Assembly: GCA_947258795.1 (NCBI GenBank)
Contig: CAMYJU010000003.1
Span: forward strand, 62,001 to 126,000
Length of the DNA stretch: 64,000 nucleotides
Origin: an uncultured Gammaproteobacteria bacterium
GTDB lineage: Bacteria; Pseudomonadota; Gammaproteobacteria; DRJJ01
Direction: 5' to 3'
Positions 41,150-50,106 of this stretch are shown one piece after another; the stretch's first letter is position 1, and each line of letters opens with the position of its first letter. Below the pieces are notes generated by a model. The model ran no database searches and was not told the DNA's origin. It saw only the letters and a list, made by a program, of their open reading frames with translations. The translations under genes and the position numbers were made by a program.

Positions 41150-41575
41150 CTAGCAGTTGGTCAGGTTGATTTTCATCATCAGTACATTGCCATAACCATC
41201 GGATTGGCCGAGATAGCTGACCTCGGTCATAATTTCACGTATAAAATGAACGCCCAGTCCGCCCGGACGGATATCTTTCAGGTCCCTGGGCTTGATGAAT
41301 TCCGGGTCCATGGTTGGTGCATGGTCCTTGACCTGTATCACCAGCGTGTCACCCTCGCTGTACAGTTCCAGTGCAATATCGCGCCTGCCCTGGTAATCCT
41401 CCGGGTAGGCATGCTGAATGATATTCATACAGGCTTCGTTAATCGCCAGGATAATCCGGTCTACGGTTTCGACACAGTCGGTCAGTTTAAGGGTGGCACT
41501 GCGGATCCTGTCCCGTATCTCCCTGAGATTGCAGGAATCGGCCGGTATTGACAGCTCCAGCAGGGCGTTACGCAT
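41150..41575 (-). CDS. RsbW-like anti-sigma serine kinase
   Basis: A 141-residue histidine-kinase-like ATPase of the anti-sigma (SpoIIAB/RsbW) type. The N box is INEACMNIIQHAYP near residue 48, and GGLGVHFIREIMTEVSY near 105 is the second nucleotide-binding box. The usual DxGxG motif is changed to KDHAPTMDP, a variant common in phosphatase-linked members. The expected role is to bind and phosphorylate the STAS protein encoded 24 bases downstream. The start overlaps the end of the phosphatase gene by eight bases. No sigma factor gene is next to it. Confidence 0.9.
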   Translation of the reverse strand: MRNALLELSIPADSCNLREIRDRIRSATLKLTDCVETVDRIILAINEACMNIIQHAYPEDYQGRRDIALELYSEGDTLVIQVKDHAPTMDPEFIKPRDLKDIRPGGLGVHFIREIMTEVSYLGQSDGYGNVLMMKINLTNC

Positions 41576-43268
41576 TGGGTGTCCTGTTTTCCAGCATTAC
41601 CAGCGTAATGTCGTCCTTAAGCGTATCTGATTGAGTCATAAACTGACTGAACAGTATATTTATCAGCTCATCCGCTTCCCGATCATGCAATTTGTGTAGC
41701 AGCTTTGCAAGCCCGGAAACGCCGAGCACCTTGCCTGGTGCGTATTCACCCTCAATCAGGCCGTCAGAGAACAAATACAGGCGAGCGTCGTTCAGCGCCA
41801 GCGTTTCAATTTCATATTGGCAGTCTGGCATGATGCCCAGTGGTGGCCCGGATGCACCCAGTTGCTTCACTTCACCTTGGTCCGCGATTAGCAATGCCGG
41901 CGGATGGCCGGCATTGACCAGCTTTAGCTGGTCGTTGGCCGGGTCATACAGGCCGCAGGTCAGGGTGACAAACATACCGCGGACCATGGTCTCGGCCAGC
42001 TCGCTGCTGATCGTTGCCAGCAGTCGCGCCGGATTAGTCTCATTTTTACCGAGACAGCGAAACAGGCTGCTGGTTTTGGCCATCATCAGTGCGGCAGTAA
42101 TGCCCTTGCCGGATACATCACCGAGGTTGAAATAGATCCTGCCATCCGGCAGTTTGAAATAGTCGTAAAAGTCACCGGACAACTCATGCGCAGACTGGTT
42201 GTAACCACTTACCGGAAAGGAAGGGTCCTGTTGCGCCGGTAACAGACCGGTCTGGATTTCACGTGCAATCTGTAATTCCTGGTCCAGTGCGGCCGACAGG
42301 CGGTCCTGTTCAGCCAGTGCGGATTCAAGCTTCCAGGTCAGTTCCTGGTAGCTCATGTTTTCCTCGGCCAGACGCTTGTTGGCTTGTGTCAGGATGTCTT
42401 CGAATTCCGGTTGCTGGCTGATGTTCAGGCCCAGTGTCTCGGCCGAACGCTCGACCTGTTCGGGCATCGCCGCCAGACAGGCGTCGGCCTGTTCCTGTTT
42501 CAGGCCAATCAGCCTGTCTGCAAGAAACTGGTACCGCCGCAGGCATTCGCCGGTTGCCCTGGCGGTGAAAACCGCTGTCATCCAGTCACCCAGGTAGAGT
42601 ACCTGGCACATGCTGGTGCCCTTATCGTTTAACTGCTCGGTATTACAGTTGTGGTGGGACCCGAGCACATTGCTCAGCTCCTCGGGCAGCGACCAGGTCT
42701 GACACAGTAACTGCAACAGGTTGTCGTGAGTAATGCCGAATACCTGCTGTTCCCGTTGATAGCGCTGTTCAGGGTCCAGCTTGCGCAGATCCTCCCAGCT
42801 TTTTGCCTTGGCAGGCTGTATGAAGCACATCACCAGCAGACTGAAATCCTGGAGCAACCCGGCAGTGAAGCATTCATCGGCATCCAGGCCGGTTTGTTCC
42901 GCCAACAGCCTGGCGGCGACCGCATGACGCAGGGTGTCTTCCCAGAATCCGCCTATGTCGAAGTCCGGTAAGGCATTGTGACGTACCGAGTCGCGCACTG
43001 ATATACACAAGACCAGGTTGCGTAACGCGCGTTGTCCGAGGATACTGACCGCGCGGTTTACCGACTTGATGTCGGACGGCATGTTGAAATAGGCGGAATT
43101 GACGATGCGTAGCAGTTCCGTTGACAGGACAGGGTCCTGGGCAGCCAGTTCGGCCAGCTGTTTATTATTGACTTCCTTGCGCGCGCAGGCACGCAGGATC
43201 TGCATGGCCGCCTGGGGGGGTGCCGGCAGATCGGCAGGTCGTACGTTAAAGTGTTCCTTGTACCCCAT
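41568..43268 (-). CDS. HDOD domain fused to SpoIIE/RsbU-type PP2C phosphatase
   Basis: A 566-residue protein. Residues about 15-215 form an HDOD domain (ILRACARKEVNNKQLAELAA, VNSAYFNM, AVSILGQRALRNLVL); the metal-binding residues of true HD phosphodiesterases are not obvious. A probable coiled coil (about 290-345) links it to a C-terminal PP2C-like domain from about 350. The latter has the metal-binding GDFYDYF, GDVSGKGI, FSDGLIEG and DDITLVML motifs, so phosphatase activity is likely. It would remove phosphate from the STAS protein in response to a signal sensed by the HDOD part. The gene is first in a transcript that continues into mla. Confidence 0.92.
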   Translation of the reverse strand: MGYKEHFNVRPADLPAPPQAAMQILRACARKEVNNKQLAELAAQDPVLSTELLRIVNSAYFNMPSDIKSVNRAVSILGQRALRNLVLCISVRDSVRHNALPDFDIGGFWEDTLRHAVAARLLAEQTGLDADECFTAGLLQDFSLLVMCFIQPAKAKSWEDLRKLDPEQRYQREQQVFGITHDNLLQLLCQTWSLPEELSNVLGSHHNCNTEQLNDKGTSMCQVLYLGDWMTAVFTARATGECLRRYQFLADRLIGLKQEQADACLAAMPEQVERSAETLGLNISQQPEFEDILTQANKRLAEENMSYQELTWKLESALAEQDRLSAALDQELQIAREIQTGLLPAQQDPSFPVSGYNQSAHELSGDFYDYFKLPDGRIYFNLGDVSGKGITAALMMAKTSSLFRCLGKNETNPARLLATISSELAETMVRGMFVTLTCGLYDPANDQLKLVNAGHPPALLIADQGEVKQLGASGPPLGIMPDCQYEIETLALNDARLYLFSDGLIEGEYAPGKVLGVSGLAKLLHKLHDREADELINILFSQFMTQSDTLKDDITLVMLENRTPNA

Positions 43269-43300
43269 ACTGATTCACCCGGAAACTGATTACCTGCCTG

Positions 43301-44269
43301 TTAGTCATCGAGGGCACCACCGCAGCTGCTGCCCTGTCCGGCTGTACATCCATAACAGTGACCGGCTACCCGGATCGGGTGTCCTTTCAGAACTCGAGGC
43401 TCCAGTTCACTGATATGGGTGGGTCTGGTTGTTGTATCCATACCTATCGGCAGGTCCAGCATCTGGTTGAAGTCACAGTCGTAGACATAACCGCGCCAGT
43501 CGATACTGATTAGGCTGCGACACATCACCTCGGGCAGGTTTTGCGGCTGGTGCGCATTGCGTAGCGTGTCCATATACTGCCTGAAGCGGCCTTTTGATAT
43601 CAGGGTACTGCCAAAACGCTTGATTGGCATGTTGGCCAGTGCGAACAGCCGGGTAAATTCGACATGGTATTGCTCGCGCAGGCGCTGACGATAGTCCTGT
43701 TCCAGAACGGCCTGGTCGGGAGGCAGTGTATCGCCTTGCGGGTTGTATACCAGGCTGAGTTGTAACGGGCTGTCTGACAGGCCGTAGCCCAGTGCATTGA
43801 GCGTGCGCAGCGAGCGCAGACTGGCCTGAAACACCCCCTTGCCACGCTGCCGGTCTACATTCTCTTCCAGATAGCAGGGCAGTGAGGCAATGATCTGCAC
43901 CGAATGACTGGCCAGAAAGGCAGCCAGATCCTCTTGTCCCGGTTCCTGCAGGATGGTCAGGTTGCAGCGATCGATCACCTCCAGCCCCTGTTCCCGCGCC
44001 TGGGCCACCAGTTGTCTGAAATGCGGGTTTAGCTCGGGTGCACCTCCGGTCAGGTCCAGTGTCTGCGCACCGGCTTTTACAGTGAAATCAAGAACATGGC
44101 TAATGGTCTTCCAGTCCATCGATTCTGTACGGTTGGGTCCGGCATTGACATGACAATGCAGGCATTGCTGATTGCAACGGTAGCCCAGATTGACCTGTAC
44201 GGTTTGCAGTTCCTGTCTGATGATGGACGGAAAATCGGTATCGACCAGTAGTGGTAGTGTCGCATGCAT
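43301..44269 (-). CDS. arsS: ArsS-like radical SAM enzyme (arsenosugar biosynthesis)
   Basis: A 322-residue radical SAM protein. The iron-sulfur cluster motif is CNQQCLHC near residue 32, followed by NAGPNRTESM and LTGGAPELNP. The C-terminal DUF3641 part ends in CYGCTAGQGSSCGG. These features match ArsS, which works with the methyltransferase ArsM to make an arsenosugar precursor. No arsM gene is in the window. The start is ATG 44269. It lies 32 bases upstream of the phosphatase gene on the same strand, so co-transcription with the downstream partner-switch genes is possible. Confidence 0.9.
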   Translation of the reverse strand: MHATLPLLVDTDFPSIIRQELQTVQVNLGYRCNQQCLHCHVNAGPNRTESMDWKTISHVLDFTVKAGAQTLDLTGGAPELNPHFRQLVAQAREQGLEVIDRCNLTILQEPGQEDLAAFLASHSVQIIASLPCYLEENVDRQRGKGVFQASLRSLRTLNALGYGLSDSPLQLSLVYNPQGDTLPPDQAVLEQDYRQRLREQYHVEFTRLFALANMPIKRFGSTLISKGRFRQYMDTLRNAHQPQNLPEVMCRSLISIDWRGYVYDCDFNQMLDLPIGMDTTTRPTHISELEPRVLKGHPIRVAGHCYGCTAGQGSSCGGALDD

Positions 44270-44474
44270 GGTATTTGGTTTTCCTGCCGGGCTGTTATAT
44301 GGTTTGCTAGGTGCGGTGGATGGAACGTTTTGTCAATATATAGACAAAACGGGCCAGTAAGGTTCCAGTTAGCATCGGGATATCGCACATAGACAGGTAA
44401 CAGATACTGGCTGTAATAGTCTTCCTGCCCTGATCTTAACAGGGCGGATCGGTTTATCAATAGGCGTGCCGCGT

Positions 44475-45023
44475 ATGGCAGAACCCTGGACAATACCTGA
44501 AAACTGGCAGGAGCACTCGTTACGCCTATCCGCATGGCGGGCTGCGCCACAGTCCAGCCAGGTGGCCAGGCAGAACCTGGCCGGTATCAGGACTTTATTG
44601 CAAAGGTATTATCAACAGGGCCGGGACACTTCCCTGTTAAAAATACTGGAAATGACCGGACGTTACTGGCTGGATGATTTTCAAGCGGCTGATTTTGACA
44701 ATATGATCTGTACCCTGGGCAATCAGAAATACTGCGCACTGGCGCGGCTGGTGTATGGTCAATTATTGATTAGTTTCAAATGTGATGGGGCCCATGCGAT
44801 GCTGGCCGCAGGCTTCCTGCGTATTCAGCCATGGCTGGAGCCGGCTGAGTATTTTACCCTGATGAAGCGGCATCAGCAGCTGCTGGCACTGAGGCTTGGG
44901 CGTAAAACACCCATAGCCCTGACTTTGCCGGAGTTACTTGATGAGGCGGCCGTAGTACGCCAGTTACAAGGCAGACAGCATGCCAGGCTGTCATTGGGGC
45001 CAGGCACAGATACACTCGGTTAG
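44475..45023 (+). CDS. Hypothetical protein
   Basis: A 182-residue protein of unknown function, helical, with no signal peptide or membrane segment. I prefer ATG 44475 over the in-frame GTG at 44466. It has two cysteines and several Trp. No recognised motif was found. It is divergent from arsS and precedes a BASS transporter gene by 32 bases, but whether either is functionally linked is unknown. Confidence 0.65.
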   Translation: MAEPWTIPENWQEHSLRLSAWRAAPQSSQVARQNLAGIRTLLQRYYQQGRDTSLLKILEMTGRYWLDDFQAADFDNMICTLGNQKYCALARLVYGQLLISFKCDGAHAMLAAGFLRIQPWLEPAEYFTLMKRHQQLLALRLGRKTPIALTLPELLDEAAVVRQLQGRQHARLSLGPGTDTLG

Positions 45024-45033
45024 TTATAGGTAG

Positions 45034-45050
45034 GCTTAATCAGAGGTTCC
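45034..45050. repeat. Short AATCAGAGGTTCC intergenic repeat copy
   Basis: GCTTAATCAGAGGTTCC lies just before the BASS transporter gene. It resembles GACTTAATCAGAGTTTCC at 48729-48745 and the inverted GGAACCTCTG at 48695. All are intergenic. Confidence 0.35.
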
Positions 45051-45055
45051 TAAAT

Positions 45056-46018
45056 ATGGTTAGTTTTGTTGGCGCGATGCTGACCCAAACCACCCGCTTC
45101 CTGGCGCCGCTAACACTGATTGCTGCCGCGATTGCCTACTTCCAGCCATCGCTGTTCATGTGGCTTCAGACATCGTTAAGCTGGTTGTTTGCGGCCACCA
45201 TGTTTGCGCTGGGCATTGTGATCGAGCCGGAGGAGCTGGGTGAAACGGTGCGTACACCCGGGCGTATCGGTCTGGGAGTGCTGGCCCAGTACACGATCAT
45301 GCCCTTGCTTGGCCTGATGGCCGCGATTATCGCCAAATTGCCACCGGAACTGGCACTGGGCTTTGTGCTGGTCGGTAGTGCCCCGGGCGCAATGGCCAGT
45401 AACGTGATTGTCTACCTGGCTGGTGGTGCGGTGGCTTACTCGGTTTCGTTGACCGTGGTCGCTACCCTGTTGTCGCCGCTGGCAACCCCGTTTCTGGTGC
45501 AGCAGCTGGGCGGTGCTTTCATGGAAATCGATTTCGTTGCGATGATGATCAAGATCATGTGGATGGTCGTCATTCCGCTGATCAGTGGTTTATTGATACG
45601 TCGCTACCTCGGCCCTGCCCTGCCTGCCGCACGTGCGCTCGCACCGGCGATCGCGGCCATTTCGATTGTGCTGATTTGTGCATTTGTGGTCGCCGCGAAC
45701 CGCGACCGTCTTGCCGACCTGGGTCCGGTTGTTATATTGCTGGTTGTGCTGATGAATGCGCTGGGTTATATGTTGGGCTGGCTGTATGCGCGTTTCTGTC
45801 GTTTCGATCACCAGCATCGCATTACCCTGTCGATCGAGATCGGTATGCAGAACGCCGGCATGGGCGTGGTGCTGGCCGCAACCCAGTTCCCGGGGCAGTC
45901 CGGTGTCGCCTTGCCGGCCGCCCTGTTTGCATTCTGGAGCGTGATCACCGCCGCGGCCACTACCGCGTGGTTGAGACGTCAGCCTGCAACTGACCCTGTA
46001 CGTCAAAATCTGACATGA
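45056..46018 (+). CDS. Bile acid:sodium symporter family (BASS) transporter
   Basis: A 320-residue integral membrane protein with about nine or ten hydrophobic segments. The family motifs GSAPGAMASNVIVYLAGG near residue 107 and EIGMQNAGMGVVLA near 258 form the crossed unwound helices that bind sodium and substrate. Bacterial members move organic anions such as pantoate or pyruvate; the substrate cannot be told here. The start is ATG 45056. A strong promoter for a downstream RNA begins just after its stop. Confidence 0.9.
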   Translation: MVSFVGAMLTQTTRFLAPLTLIAAAIAYFQPSLFMWLQTSLSWLFAATMFALGIVIEPEELGETVRTPGRIGLGVLAQYTIMPLLGLMAAIIAKLPPELALGFVLVGSAPGAMASNVIVYLAGGAVAYSVSLTVVATLLSPLATPFLVQQLGGAFMEIDFVAMMIKIMWMVVIPLISGLLIRRYLGPALPAARALAPAIAAISIVLICAFVVAANRDRLADLGPVVILLVVLMNALGYMLGWLYARFCRFDHQHRITLSIEIGMQNAGMGVVLAATQFPGQSGVALPAALFAFWSVITAAATTAWLRRQPATDPVRQNLT

Positions 46019-46020
46019 AT

Positions 46021-46049
46021 TTGACGTCCCACCGTCATTTTTCTGTAAT
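46021..46049 (+). promoter_or_regulatory. Strong candidate sigma-70 promoter
   Basis: TTGACG at 46021 and TGTAAT at 46044 are each one base from consensus and are exactly 17 bases apart. Transcription should start near 46057. No credible ORF follows for over 640 bases, but a series of stable inverted repeats and a terminator do. Confidence 0.65.
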
Positions 46050-46056
46050 CTGATAT

Positions 46057-46479
46057 ACCATTTAATTTTTGTGTATATCGAGTATTATCTATGATAACAG
46101 TATCTTGCCGTTATTCCACCATTTCTGGCACAGGGCTTGCTTCTGTGTATGTTAAAGCCTCTGAAGGCACGCTCAAGTAACATACAGTGCTGCCGAAATA
46201 CATGTCAGAGCAAAGTTTCGCGTTCCTCCCGGTAGATCGGGATGCGTACTGAATCTAAGACAGATTCTTAAGCGGGCGGTTTTTGGGTGTTGGTGTGAAT
46301 GTCCAGATATTGGAAATCCTGAAAACACCATACGGCCCCATGCTGATGTGAGTGATTCATATCGCAAGGGAAACCAGACCGCCGGTGAGGGACGCACTGA
46401 TTTATGGTTGACTCCTCCGGCGCAATGTTTTGTTAAGCGCATTCACCCTGCCTACCCCCGGCAGGGTTTTTTTTGCCCT
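46057..46479 (+). ncRNA. Candidate structured non-coding RNA of unknown type
   Basis: Between a good promoter and an intrinsic terminator lies about 420 bases with no convincing ORF but dense complementarity. Visible stems include TGTATGTTA (46146)/TAACATACA (46178), enclosing GCCT/AGGC; CCCG/CGGG at about 46228-46241; GAATCT/AGATTC at about 46251-46267; and a long-range GGCGGT/ACCGCC helix (about 46275-46383) enclosing GGTGTT/AACACC and the 7-bp GATGTGA/TTCATATC hairpin. It does not match what I know of RNase P, tmRNA, 6S or SRP RNA, nor of common riboswitches. It may be a free small RNA or a leader upstream of hemB, but hemB begins 220 bases after the terminator. Confidence 0.5.
46444..46479 (+). 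terminator. Intrinsic terminator after the candidate RNA
   Basis: CCCTGCC/GGCAGGG with a short loop of seven bases is followed by a run of eight T. It is a textbook rho-independent terminator about 220 bases before hemB. Confidence 0.92.
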
Positions 46480-47718
<1,239 letters not shown>

Positions 47719-47740
47719 TAGACGCTGTCATATTACCGCG

Positions 47741-48694
47741 ATGCCGGTAACGAAACATAGATTACACAATATCCTGCATTCGCTGTTGTTACTGTCTGCG
47801 ATGGCCCTGCTGCTGGCGGCGCTGGGTTATTTGCTGGCCGGTACCATCGGCATGGTTATGGCGCTGGGCTTCAGCATCGTAGCCATGGTCATGCATCCGG
47901 GTATGTCGCCCTATCTGTTATTGCGCCTGTACCGTGCCCGTGAACTGGATGCCCGACTGGCACCGGACCTGAACCGGGTAGTGCAGGAACTGGCCCGGCG
48001 CGCACAGCTGCCACATAGTCCGAAACTGTTTTATATACCCAGCGACACCATCAACGCCTTTACGGTCGGCAGTCGAGAGCATACAGTGATTGCGATTACC
48101 CAGGCCATGCTGGAGCGTATGCCGACACGTGAGTTTATCGGGGTGCTGGCTCATGAAATGAGCCATGTCAGTAACAGGGACACCTGGGTGATGGGTGTTG
48201 CTGACCTGTTCAGCAGGCTGACTGCCTCGTTATCACTATTTGGCCAGTTGTTGTTATTGATCAACCTGCCACTGCTGCTGTTTTCTGACTACACTATCAG
48301 CTGGTTTGCGATCCTGTTGCTGATACTGGCGCCTAACCTGAGCGCGTTGCTGCAACTGGCATTATCGCGTACACGTGAATATGATGCCGACCTGGGTGCG
48401 GTTGATCTGACCGGTGATCCGGTTGGGTTGGCACAGGCGCTGGACCGGCTGGAACACGAGACCGGGCGCTACATGGAGCAGCTTTTCAGACCCGGCAGCC
48501 GGGTACCGAATCCGTCCCTGTTACGTACGCATCCGCCTACCGAAGAACGTATACGACGCCTGATCGAGCTGGCAGAAAGCCGGCAGGCAGCCGCTATTGC
48601 TCATGAATTACCGGTTTTATCACCTCCGCAGTGGTCGTCACAAAGACCACGTACGCGCCACCCACGCCGGCATATCAGCGGCCTGTGGTATTAG
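47741..48694 (+). CDS. M48-family membrane zinc metalloprotease, HtpX-like
   Basis: A 317-residue membrane protease. Two N-terminal transmembrane segments (about 12-50) are followed by the zinc-binding HEMSH at residues 138-142, two further hydrophobic segments and the third zinc ligand region near 215 (REYDADLGAVDLTGDP). HtpX degrades misfolded membrane proteins in E. coli; this homologue has the same layout with a basic C-terminal tail (RPRTRHPRRHIS). It begins 22 bases after hemB and may be co-transcribed. Confidence 0.9.
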   Translation: MPVTKHRLHNILHSLLLLSAMALLLAALGYLLAGTIGMVMALGFSIVAMVMHPGMSPYLLLRLYRARELDARLAPDLNRVVQELARRAQLPHSPKLFYIPSDTINAFTVGSREHTVIAITQAMLERMPTREFIGVLAHEMSHVSNRDTWVMGVADLFSRLTASLSLFGQLLLLINLPLLLFSDYTISWFAILLLILAPNLSALLQLALSRTREYDADLGAVDLTGDPVGLAQALDRLEHETGRYMEQLFRPGSRVPNPSLLRTHPPTEERIRRLIELAESRQAAAIAHELPVLSPPQWSSQRPRTRHPRRHISGLWY

Positions 48695-48745
48695 GGAACC
48701 TCTGGGTCAGCAGCACAATTCGCGATAGACTTAATCAGAGTTTCC
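48695..48745. repeat. Imperfect inverted repeat between convergent genes
   Basis: GGAACCTCTG at 48695 and CAGAGTTTCC at 48736 pair at nine of ten positions across about 31 bases. The element lies exactly between the ends of the protease gene and the fusion gene, and may form a bidirectional end structure. Its half-site is shared with the repeats at 26366 and 45034. Confidence 0.45.
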
Positions 48746-50005
48746 TTAGTTCGCAGGTTCCGCCAACAGCTGGTTGACAATGCCGATCACGCCCGCGGTG
48801 TTCCAGTCGATGGCACCAAACAGCGCATAGCGAACCTGGCCGTTTCGGCCAATCAGGTAGGAGGTGGGATAGGCAAAGACCTTCCAGCGATTCAGTGTCG
48901 AGCCGTCTGTGTCTTGCAGTATGGTGAAATCGACCTTGATCTCATCACGTAAAAAGCGTTTTATCTCGTCTGGTTGTTCTGCCATGTTAACCGCCAGGAT
49001 ACTGAATGGCCGCTCGGCAAAATGGTCCTGTAGTTTCTGCATCGATGGCATCTCGTGGACACACGGCGGACACCAGCTGGCCCAGAAATTGATCAGCACG
49101 ACCTGGCCACTGTAATCTGCCAGATCGTGGTAATGATTGTCCAGATCGGTCAGCTTCAGCCCAGGTGGCTGCGGTGTGCCTTTGTAGGGACGCAGTTTAC
49201 GTTCGGCTTTACCTTCCGCGGGCGCGGGGGCACGGGAATAATGATCGACTGCCTTGCGCGTATGGCCAGCGATGCTTTTCAGCAGCTTTAAGCCGTTCGC
49301 AACCGTTGCGGGTAATTGTTGCGCGCTAGCCTGTTCGGTTGTAGTCGCGTCCGGACGATAATAAAAACGATCACGCACCTGGTCCAGAAAGCGGGTGAAT
49401 ACCGTGCTGCCGGATGCAGACAGGGCCGGGACGGTATTCCTGAGCTGCCAGAACCACGGCGACTTGCGCGGCTGGATCAGGTAGACAGGCAGATTGCTGG
49501 CCCTGACGATCGGCAGCAGTTCACCGTCCAGGCCGGGTTCCGGCGTGCGTACGAACAGTTTTGGACTGATCAGGACGATACCCGCGAGTGGTTCGCTTTC
49601 AGCGTGTTGCAATTGCCAGTGTCGTGCTGCTCGCAGCAGCGGGATCGCACCGCGCCCACTGGCCATCAGGTAGACGCGTTTGTTGGTCTGTTGCCGTACT
49701 CGCTGAATCAGCTCGGCCAGTTCATCGGCAGGCAGTGCTTCGAGGCTGCTGCTGACTGCGGACAGGAACCACCCGGAGAACAGGTCCGCATACCAGACCT
49801 CGACCCCGAGACCAGCCAGATCCTTACTGACGGCCTGCCAGGTCTCGTGTTCACCCGCCTCGGACGGAAACCACAGGATCAGGTCCTGGCCATCACCCAT
49901 GAAGCTCTCGATCGGGACATCGACCCCTGAGTCCAGCCTGATATCAGCGAACAAGGTAGAGCAGGTGAACAGGGCGATCAGTGTCAGTAGTAATCGTCTG
50001 CGCAT
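48746..50005 (-). CDS. Fusion of VirJ/AcvB-like alpha/beta-hydrolase-type domain and TlpA-like thioredoxin
   Basis: A 419-residue exported protein: signal peptide MRRRLLLTLIALFTCSTLFA, then an N-terminal domain (about 21-230) like the VirJ/AcvB family, followed by a linker rich in Pro, Ala and Lys, and a C-terminal thioredoxin fold of the TlpA type with the CxxC site FWASWCPPC near residue 310 and cis-Pro in AYPTSYLIG. In VirJ-like enzymes the nucleophile elbow is GxSxG; here it reads ASGRG, so hydrolase activity is uncertain. The join of these two modules is unusual. It lies divergent to a two-component system. Confidence 0.82.
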   Translation of the reverse strand: MRRRLLLTLIALFTCSTLFADIRLDSGVDVPIESFMGDGQDLILWFPSEAGEHETWQAVSKDLAGLGVEVWYADLFSGWFLSAVSSSLEALPADELAELIQRVRQQTNKRVYLMASGRGAIPLLRAARHWQLQHAESEPLAGIVLISPKLFVRTPEPGLDGELLPIVRASNLPVYLIQPRKSPWFWQLRNTVPALSASGSTVFTRFLDQVRDRFYYRPDATTTEQASAQQLPATVANGLKLLKSIAGHTRKAVDHYSRAPAPAEGKAERKLRPYKGTPQPPGLKLTDLDNHYHDLADYSGQVVLINFWASWCPPCVHEMPSMQKLQDHFAERPFSILAVNMAEQPDEIKRFLRDEIKVDFTILQDTDGSTLNRWKVFAYPTSYLIGRNGQVRYALFGAIDWNTAGVIGIVNQLLAEPAN

Positions 50006-50073
50006 AGTTGTACATCAAAATTCGTCAGCATACGGAATGTTTTAGTGTGATGATTCCGTGATGTTTTTAACCT

Positions 50074-50085
50074 AGTATATATACT
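50074..50085. promoter_or_regulatory. Palindrome upstream of the two-component system
   Basis: AGTATATATACT is a perfect 12-base palindrome 22 bases before the response regulator start. It may be an operator or part of an AT-rich promoter. It does not fit the spacing of a LexA box. Confidence 0.3.
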
Positions 50086-50106
50086 GTAACCCGGAAGCAG
50101 GCTGAT

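Noticed and set aside
46360-46440. Cobalamin or c-di-GMP riboswitch
   Set aside because: Short likenesses (GGGAAACC, GACGCA) were noticed but the conserved core boxes of those classes are not present in order.
50071-50090. LexA (SOS) box before the response regulator
   Set aside because: The left half-site CTG is missing in the right register; only a palindromic AT core is present.
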